A stretch of DNA of 64,000 nucleotides from Acanthosepion pharaonis (lineage: Eukaryota; Mollusca; Cephalopoda; Sepiida; Sepiidae), in contig CAHIKZ030000247.1 in NCBI GenBank assembly GCA_903632075.3, positions 48,501-112,500 on the forward strand, read 5' to 3'. The stretch's first letter is position 1. Every line of letters begins with the position of its first letter. The notes under the pieces are model-generated. The model worked only from the letters and a program-made list of their open reading frames with translations. It ran no database searches and had not been told where the DNA came from. Made by a program: the position numbers and the translations under genes. Shown here piece after piece: positions 57,262 to 64,000 of the stretch.

Positions 57262-57545
57262 GTAGCGGTTCGGTTTGAGGAATCGAAAGGCCGCGTACGA
57301 AATCTAGTCGAACTCATTATTTACATTCAAATACCCTTGGGGAAGACATGAAACCAACACTTCTCCTATCAGTTGAATAGAATGGGTCCTATAACCTTGG
57401 CTAACAACCGAAAGAGAAGGAAAAAGTCCGAATTCTCAACCAGGCTTGAGAAGGTTGGGATCCGTCAGGGAACAAAGCCGTTATTGTGGTCGCAGTACAT
57501 GTGGTGTCTCTACGGCTCTACCTGGGATAATTAAAAATAACAGCG
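57262..57545 (+). mobile_element. SINE family 1, diverged copy
   Basis: GGGTAGCGGTTCGGTTTGAG with GAATCGAAAGGCCG, then a body with AGTTGAATAGAATGGGTCCT and GTTATTGTGGTCGCAG, collinear with family 1 but strongly diverged. Confidence 0.55.
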
Positions 57546-57675
57546 AGAAAAAAATAAAAATAAAAACGTTTAAAAAGCAAAAAAGATCGAATGACGGGGT
57601 CTAGATGTTTTTACATCTTTAACGTTTCCTCTCTGTGCACAATTATAATCGACATTTACATTTATCCCTCTCCTT

Positions 57676-57691
57676 CTCTCTCTCTCTCTCT

Positions 57692-57737
<46 letters not shown>

Positions 57738-57822
57738 CCATCAATAAGAACATTACTTTAGTCTGATGATGTCCTTTTAGATGACGAAACGCATCACAGT
57801 TTTTTTTCACTTTGTTATTCAG

Positions 57823-57851
<29 letters not shown>
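57676..57851. repeat. (TC)n and (TA)n with a hammerhead-like motif between
   Basis: TC 57670-57691, TA 57697-57733 and TA 57825-57851. 57755-57805: CTGATGA, a weak GTC/GAC stem, GAAA, ACGCAU, C, as in the 34014 motif. Confidence 0.8.
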
Positions 57852-57855
<4 letters not shown>

Positions 57856-57953
57856 GTTGGTGCAAAAATAATGACGTAATAATGTCGTTTTTTGACGTAC
57901 TTTTCCACGTCAAAAAACGACATTCTTACGTCATTATTTTTACACCAAACTAA
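57852..57953. mobile_element. MADE1-like mariner MITE, 102 bp, with TA target site
   Basis: It starts TTAGGTTGGTGCAAAAATAA and ends with the inverse (TTATTTTTACACCAAACTAA form); the arms are about 47 bp with a loop of about 8 nt (ACTTTTCC). TA flanks both ends. TTAGGTTGGTGCAAAA is the terminal motif of cecropia/Hsmar-type mariners, and the small palindromic design is that of MADE1 in mammals. The arms are nearly identical, so it is fairly young or conserved by folding. Confidence 0.85.
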
Positions 57954-57970
57954 TAGATAGATAGATAGAT

Positions 57971-58014
<44 letters not shown>
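57954..58014. repeat. (GATA)n
   Basis: GATA units with one slip, directly after the MITE. Confidence 0.96.
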
Positions 58015-58016
<2 letters not shown>

Positions 58017-58017
<1 letters not shown>

Positions 58018-58772
58018 ACCTAGTGAGCCAGACAAACCTACCCAGGTTTCACCTCTCTTTGTTAATTTTAGTCTCTATGTCATCTGGGGCTATTTTTATA
58101 ATGTTTTATTACTTCTTTATGTAATATTTTTTTGTATTTATTGGGGCTCATTTTATATAAGAATTTAGATTTATCGGCTTTTATGTAGATGTTCTTATCT
58201 TCCTTTATTTCTTTTATGTTCTTAGTAATTTGCTGTTGCACATTATTATTTCTTATTTTCCTATATTTTAATTTTTTAATGATGTCGATTAGTTCCGATT
58301 CGAATCTATTGAGTTCCTTAACACACGGGGGGGGGAGGGCATTGGTTTTATATCCATAGCTCTCGTTGGTTTTGCTATTAGGTTTATTATTTAGACGAAA
58401 ATATGCTCTCCACCTCATATTTACTATAAAACTTTTCTATTTTTCTTAGCAAGCATAACTCGTATGAATGGCGGTCAGGTATAGGTATGTTTTTGAGTGA
58501 ATAACCCATGTCTACACGTTCCATATTAGTTGATTTAAAACAGTGCTCGATAGAGTAACCTAGAGCTTTATAAATACAAATATAGGTATATAGGTGTTTA
58601 CTCGTATCGGTTTTTTTTTCTTTGGGCTTCAAACCTGTATCTGTGCGATTTTTTTCGACAGACTTTCATGTTTCTAGCTCTTTCTTTTTTTTAAAACCTT
58701 TTTTTCCCTCGAGATTGATTTGATTATTGGCAAATCAAAAATTCAAGGGTTTTTCGAAACGAGTATAGTTGC
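58017..58772 (-). pseudogene. PLE N-terminal/early RT region
   Basis: The minus strand reads LEGKKGFKKRK and the SPKKK basic start (broken), then MERVDMGYSLKNIPIPDRHS, YELCLLRKIEKFYSKYE, MRWRAYFRLNNKPNSKTNES, LPPPCVKELNRFESELIDII and KNIYIKADKSKFLYKMSPNK. ADKSxxLYKM..xKY.xIL.xxV...YK is the conserved segment just ahead of the PLE RT fingers. It is open over 112 codons but ends at 58080 without an RT. The end carries the ACCTAGTGAGCCAGACAAAC text of the palindromes at 46.5 and 56.0 kb. Confidence 0.85.
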
Positions 58773-58779
58773 CTATATT

Positions 58780-58786
<7 letters not shown>

Positions 58787-58853
<67 letters not shown>
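58787..58853. repeat. (TA)n
   Basis: About 66 bp of TA. Confidence 0.97.
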
Positions 58854-58854
<1 letters not shown>

Positions 58855-59032
58855 CATCAGGTCCTGCAAGCCTTCTTTGTACAAACAACGTGAGTGTTTG
58901 CTGGGACTCATGTCATCTGCCTCTAGTTCCTTCTAGCATATATGCAGGTATATATATATGTACATATATGTATTTTTTTTTTTCCACCTATTCTGATTGT
59001 ACCTTTCTCTGTTTTAATTTTGAATCTCCCGT

Positions 59033-59069
59033 GGAAGCCTGATGAGCGGGAGCGAAACCGGTTGCTTCC
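59033..59069 (+). ncRNA. Hammerhead ribozyme candidate, compact, core intact
   Basis: Stem I GGAAGC (59033-59038) pairs fully with GCTTCC (59064-59069). CTGATGA is 59039-59045, stem II GC-GGGA-GC (59046-59053), GAAA 59054-59057, then ACCGGU is self-complementary and U (59063) sits at the expected cleavage position. All invariant core bases are in place. Stem II is only 2 bp, and palindromic stem III suggests a dimeric fold. Preceding DNA at 58855-59030 is CT-rich, without a recognised ORF. Probably a PLE or retrozyme terminus. Confidence 0.75.
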
Positions 59070-59179
59070 CCCCCTTGTTGTTGAGTTTTTTTTTTATTAT
59101 TTAATATTGTTTTAATGTCTTGTAATATTAAATTTTACACTTTTATTTCGATCATTAAATTTTGTACCTACAAAAATAT

Positions 59180-59182
59180 CTT

Positions 59183-59217
<35 letters not shown>

Positions 59218-59297
59218 TTTATTTGAAATGAGCTATTGAAAGTTAGAGAGTTGTGTCCGCTTAAGTTGAAAAAGTGTGACACAGTGACATTTGCATT

Positions 59298-59336
<39 letters not shown>

Positions 59337-59395
59337 CACATTTATTATATATATATATATACATTTATTATATATATATATATATATAATTGTGT
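59180..59395. repeat. Several (TA)n tracts
   Basis: TA runs around 59185-59205, 59300-59333, 59347-59361 and 59370-59389. Confidence 0.9.
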
Positions 59396-59544
59396 ATTTC
59401 GGCAGCAATCTCTCTTTTATACAAGTTTCATTAAAAACGACTGACAAGGTACTACTGACCGTGTTTGGAAAATAAAACATTGTAGTAACTCTAGATACAT
59501 AAATAAAACAACCGATACATTCAGTTAAAAGAAAAAATAAAATC

Positions 59545-59595
59545 ATCCTTGATGATGGCTAAAAGTGTAGCCGAAACCTATCGGACATACAGAAC
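59545..59595 (+). ncRNA. Degenerate hammerhead-like motif
   Basis: TTGATGA, then GGCT...AGCC stem, GAAA and CCTATCGGAC. Core position 3 or 4 is changed (UUGAUGA) and one extra U precedes stem II. Confidence 0.4.
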
Positions 59596-59799
59596 ATTCG
59601 GCCAATTTCTACATAATTTATGTACAGAAAAGAAGAAAATTATGAGAACACAAGAAAAATAAATAAAAACTTAACCGCAGTACCTTGCCAGTAGTTTAGT
59701 TTTTAAAGAAAATTATATATGTACAAATGTACCATAATTTTTTAGATACTCTCTTTATTTGAAAAAAACTTAAACGAAATGAAGGTTTTTGCTTTTTTT

Positions 59800-60334
59800 T
59801 AAAAAAATCATTTCACCCCAAGCAAGATAATAAAGCCCTTAGGACATATTAGAAAATATGAGAAAAACTACTAATAAGGAGAGATGACAATAAAAGAACA
59901 AGAATTAAGAAGACAGAAGATAGCAACTGACAATGCATTTAAATTTTTAAAGATCGAAGTTGGCTGGGAAGCATGGAGCCCGAAAGGCGTTCCACAAGCG
60001 AGAAGTGCGGTAGAAGAAATTGTTAGCATAGAACTTACGGTTACATCTAGCTATTTCAACTGTAAATTGAAGAGACCATACGGCCAATCTAGTACTACAC
60101 TTAAATTCATAAAGTTTAGGTACCATGGCGGAAAGTCCATATTTATAGAAAAGGCACAGGGAAGTTACGTTACGGTGATGGGATAGTGATGGAAGCCGAG
60201 ATGCCAGGTCAGGGCTAATAAAATTGCAGATTCCTTTTTGAATTTTATCAAGAATCGTTAAACATATAGCAGGAGCAACAGGCCAGATGTGAAAGCAATA
60301 TTCAAAGCAAGGACGAATGGTAGACTTATAAATA
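59800..60334 (-). pseudogene. CR1-like LINE, 3' part, split by a Tc1 insertion
   Basis: The 3' end CATTTCACCCCAAGCAAGAT is at 59810. The minus strand then reads RTSRLWNAFRAPCF, LQFTVEIARCNRKFYANNFF, VTSLCLFYKY and YKSTIRPCFEYCFHIWP. The element resumes at 61905. Confidence 0.87.
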
Positions 60335-61904
60335 CAATATAGGGGAAACAGATATTCATACTCATACACATTTTTAATTTATTGTATTTCCAACAGACGA
60401 ATAAACATCCTTTTCATATAATTAACTTTACACAGATGCCTAATTACTAAATATGCATAGAAAACAGAAAAAAATTGATTTAATAGAAAAAAATCTCATT
60501 TATCATTTTTATTGTGTGAAAAAGTATTCGTACAATACAAAAAAGAATATATAATCTTCATTTAATACTTTGTAGAATAGCCATTATTCACTTCTACAGC
60601 AATCAACCTTTTTTTGTAGTTCTCAATTGATTTTCAAATTTTAGTTGGTATTTTGTTCCATTATTCTTCGCATATGGTCTTCAGATCCAGGATGTTTGTT
60701 GGAGCTCTCGATTGGATTTGAATTTTCAAATAACGCCACATATTCTGGATTGGGTTTAAACCTGGGGACTAACTTGGCCATTTCAGGATGATTTTCAGCA
60801 AGGCATTTCTTCGTATATTTTGCAGTGTTCTTAGGATCATTATCTTGTTGGAAGATTCAATCAGGAGAAAGTTCAAGATTTTCAACCGAAATCATTAAAT
60901 TTATTTCAAAATATTTTGATATGCTGCGGCATTCTACCATCTGTTACTGATATGTTGTCAGTACCTTTTGCAGAAAAACATCCCCAAACCATTATGCTGC
61001 CGCCACCAAATTTCACTGTTGGAACTATGTTCTTTTGTTTGAAGGCATCGCCGTCTTTCTTCCATACATAATTCCTAGAATTACGTTCAAAGAACTCAAT
61101 TTTGGTTATGTCTGTCCATAATACTCTTTCCCAATACAATTTTTCCTTATACGTATGTTCACGAACGAATTTCAACCTGGCATCTCTGTGTCTTTTAAAT
61201 AACGGTAGAGTTTTCCGGGGGGCTTGACTTTAGATTATTCCTATGAATTCCATTGCTTATTGTCTGTTTAGTTACACAGATTCCTGAATAAATCAAATTA
61301 TCCTGCAACTTTAGGTGAGTAACCATTGGATTTTGTTCAATTTGACTCATGAATTTCCTCAAAGATCTTGCAGAAATCTTCCGTGGAACACCCGTTCTTC
61401 TTTGGTTTTCAACAGTTTTGAGATTTTTATATCTTGCAATAAATTAACTAATGGTAGTAAATGGAATATTCAGGTTGCCTGTAACTTTTACCTTCTTTCC
61501 AGTGTTTAACAATCTGTTCTTTCTGCGAATTTATCAATTCTTTAACTCTTGTCATGATGATAACCTTCTTGCACAAATATCAATTACAGAATGTTGTTTT
61601 TATTTTTTTAGGCTAAAAATAACTACTGATAACATTATTGGAACATTCTAGAATATTTTACTTGAATAATATAGAGTATTAAACCAAATTAAAAGTTTTA
61701 AAATTTGAAATTTGCATTGTATGAATAATTTTTTCACACATTAAAATGGATAAATGGTATTTATTTTTATTAAATCATTTTTTCTGTTTTCTATGCATAT
61801 TTAGTTATTATGCATCTGTATACAGTTAATTATATGAAAAGTATGTTTATTCATTAAATTAAAGATTTGTATATGTACGAATATTTGTTTTCCCACCACC
61901 ATTG
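60335..61904 (-). mobile_element. Near full-length Tc1-like transposon with long inverted repeats and TA duplication
   Basis: Long, imperfect inverted repeats of about 200 bp run from 60335-60540 and 61711-61904, including TGTGTGAAAAANTATTC near their inner edge. TA flanks both ends, and removing the element restores the LINE reading TTATAAATA-TGTAAGATAGA, as in paralogues at 6108 and 49775. The minus-strand transposase starts MTRVKELINSQKEQIVKHWK (about 61556) and shows YKNLKTVENQRRTGVPRKIS, RVLWTDITKIEFFE (first catalytic D), KFGGGSIMVWGCFSAKG, IFQQDNDPKNTAKYTKK (second D) and a degraded third motif with NPIQNMW-like text. Several frameshifts and stops make it inactive. Confidence 0.9.
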
Positions 61905-62120
61905 TATGTAAGATAGATTCTGGTGAGAATAACTGCCTAGCACAACATAGTGAACTGACTTTCTTAGCTGTAGACTTAGCAGTAGATTCCATATAATCTT
62001 CCTACTTCATAACTGCAGAGAACTTTAGCCCGAGGAATCGCAATGAGTTATTCACTTATAGGTTAGCATCATCCATGCCGATGGACGGTAAAAAGGTTCT
62101 TATTTCTTGGTGGAGTTATT
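61905..62120 (-). pseudogene. Continuation of the split CR1-like LINE
   Basis: The minus strand reads STAKKVSSLCCARQLFSPES (about 61990-61915), the segment before YKSTIRPC in the family, then upstream LINE text to about 62120. Confidence 0.85.
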
Positions 62121-62229
62121 TAGGGATGTGTAAAATATCTGGTGAGACACGGGAAACGCTGAATAATTTGAGTGAAGAACAGATTGCTAAATCTTTTTAA
62201 AAATTCCCAGAACACTTGGAAATTTTTGT

Positions 62230-62231
<2 letters not shown>

Positions 62232-62311
<80 letters not shown>
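62232..62311. repeat. (CA)n, about 40 repeats
   Basis: Uninterrupted CA run of about 80 bp. Confidence 0.97.
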
Positions 62312-62313
<2 letters not shown>

Positions 62314-63215
62314 TCTAATCGGGAAACACAAAACCGGACGCACACTCGTCACATATTGAATATTCACATATGTACTTAAAGACAAAAATAAATAAATATG
62401 GACAAAAGCATACGCAGATATTTACCGCTTCGTCCCCCTCCCATTTTGCCCGTAGCTCATATTCTCATGTTTAATTATCATCACTCTCCTCCCAATAAGC
62501 CCAGCGCCGAACCCACCACGGACAACTTGCGATGCAAGCTATTCAATCAATGGAGTTAATATCACTTTCAAATCCCTAAAGCTAGCATTTCCGACTTTGC
62601 TTTCCCCGTCCATCTCTGTCTTTTCGCCAGCTCCTAAGTAATATGGACGTCCGACCAGCGCAGACAAAAAGTGAATAAAAAGAAGGACCATGTCTGCAAA
62701 ATGGGCTTAGCACGTTGACAGAATTCGATTAATTACCAACTTGTATCAGATTTATATTCAACTCTATTCTCCACACACGAGCGCTTTCCTTAGCACAGCG
62801 GTTGCCTGGGACATATTGTATTAGCATGTTGCCTGGTTTTGCGTGTCGTCTGATGAACAACAACAAAAAAAACCTTTGGCCTCTGGTTGCATTACAAGCT
62901 GTAGTTCGTCGTATATTGCATTCGTATGTGTTCTGGGAGATTGTTTCAAACGAAACGCTGTGATTTTTATTCTCATAATAGCATAAAAATGGTGGATAAT
63001 CAGAATTTTGTAAAAGAATTGCCTGATCAGCGGAGAGTTTAAAGGGAACATATTTAAAGAAAAACAACATGGAGGACATTGGTAAGTGTCGCCGTTAGCA
63101 GTGGGGGAAGATAGAAAAATGTCTCTCATTTAAAAAAGGGATTTTATGTGCATAAAATGACTCTGAGATGGGCATATTCAATGCTGCGTGTATTGTAGGC
63201 AGTAGTGTCCAATAT
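62312..63215. other. No gene or known element recognised
   Basis: The minus-strand ORFs of 102-116 codons here show no recognised motif. Confidence 0.3.
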
Positions 63216-63220
63216 CAAAG

Positions 63221-63221
<1 letters not shown>

Positions 63222-63285
<64 letters not shown>

Positions 63286-63493
63286 ATACAAAAGAACGGG
63301 TTAAAAAAGTTGAGAAAGAAAATGTAAACAGAAAAATAGCAAAGAGAAAAAAATAAATGGAAAAAAAAGAAAATTTTGGGAGACAGAAAGGCTTAGAATG
63401 GGAAAAAAATGATAAGGACAAAGCGAGAGATCGGAAAGAAAATGAAAAAGGGTGTGAGTGAAAGAGAGAGAGAGAGAGAGAGAGAGAAAGATA

Positions 63494-63551
<58 letters not shown>

Positions 63552-63731
63552 AATGTATCCTTTACATTGAACAAAATGGTTGCAGGAGAGACAGAGGGAA
63601 GCTGAGTGGGGCTGAGAAAAAGTGCAGGAGAGAATGGGGAAAAAGAGATAAAGAAAGAAGCAAAGAGAAAGACAAAAAAAAGTGAAAGAGGGCGAGAGAA
63701 AATGGATAGAGAGAAAGAGTGAGAGAGAGTG

Positions 63732-63784
<53 letters not shown>
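63222..63784. repeat. (GA)n and (TA)n tracts in purine-rich DNA
   Basis: GA 63222-63279, GA 63461-63489, TA 63497-63548 and TA 63733-63784, within AG-rich spacers. The ORFs are low complexity. Confidence 0.95.
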
Positions 63785-63791
<7 letters not shown>

Positions 63792-63931
63792 TCATTGAGT
63801 CTGATATAAACCTCAACAGGAAAATAGAGGAAGCACTGGACAGCCGTTTCGTCCTATAATTGGGACTCATCAGCAGTGCTTCCTCTATTTTCCTGTTGAG
63901 GTTTATATCAGACTCAATGAATTTATTTATA
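63781..63931 (-). ncRNA. Hammerhead ribozyme (type I layout) inside a 58-bp perfect palindrome
   Basis: Arms 63781-63838 and 63874-63931 are exact reverse complements. On the minus strand the 35-nt loop reads CTGATGA (complement of 63867-63873), stem II GTCC/GGAC (63863-63866 with 63851-63854), GAAA (63847-63850), then AC-GGCU-GU with C at 63839 as the predicted cleavage nucleotide, followed by CAGTGC. Every invariant core base is present and stem III is minimal (2 bp), as in metazoan PLE hammerheads. An uninterrupted 58-bp stem I is unusual, since active natural forms have loops in stem I that touch stem II. Confidence 0.85.
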
Positions 63932-64000
63932 TGTTTATCAAATCCTCCTACTTATTATATGTGTTTATCGTTGCTTGATCCGGCTTCTAATGCTCCAGTT

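Noticed and set aside
63215..63870. Several ORFs of about 100-119 codons at the right edge
   Set aside because: All run through GA, TC or TA repeats and have Ser/Leu/Phe or Ile/Tyr low-complexity content.

Overview
This window looks like AT-rich, repeat-dense animal DNA, most probably from a cephalopod mollusc, with octopus as the best guess. The guess rests on very long TA, CA, GA and GATA microsatellites, tRNA-derived SINEs, CR1-like and RTE-like LINE debris, many Penelope-like element (PLE) fragments and several Tc1/mariner families. There is no bacterial-style operon, and almost every long open frame is a translated microsatellite or a decayed transposon. The species assignment is inference.

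One host gene is supported, on the + strand. It is an ETS-domain transcription factor of the ESE (ELF3/EHF/ELF5) type, read as four exons with matching splice phases: 4701-4883 (linker, less certain), 7791-7985 (basic, AT-hook-like), 9731-9923 (most of the ETS domain) and 19298-19454 (end of the ETS domain, tail and stop). Upstream exons, including any Pointed/SAM domain, lie outside the window or were not recognised. The 9.4-kb last intron is filled with a PLE GIY-YIG fragment, mariner pieces, a hAT-like element and SINEs.

Layout: 1-4.6 kb, 108-bp satellite, a SINE and a 39-bp satellite. 4.7-19.5 kb, ETS gene with a repeat-filled interior. 19.7-20.6 kb, GT-rich minisatellite. 21.5-30.3 kb, PLE territory (inverted terminal arrays, an RT fragment with YRDD, and a second PLE with a frameshifted GIY-YIG), plus a Tc1 relic. 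31.3-38.2 kb, CR1-like and RTE-like LINE pieces. 40-48 kb, foldbacks, PLE pieces and microsatellites. 48.6-53.5 kb, LINE, transposase and SINE fragments. 54.2-58.8 kb, a candidate DNA transposon, duplicated tRNA-like SINEs, a MADE1-like mariner MITE and a PLE N-terminal fragment. 59-62 kb, a nearly complete Tc1 copy inserted in a LINE with a readable TA duplication. 62-64 kb, microsatellites and a perfect 58-bp palindrome.

The most interesting signal is a set of hammerhead-ribozyme-like motifs. Two have a complete, pairable core: the minus strand at 63826-63885 and the plus strand at 59033-59069. At least nine others are degenerate but keep parts of the CUGANGA / stem II / GAAA / short stem III order. 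PLEs are known to carry hammerheads in their terminal repeats, and PLE pieces are abundant here, so the window appears to sample several hammerhead lineages. All calls are from reading the sequence; no search or folding program was run.
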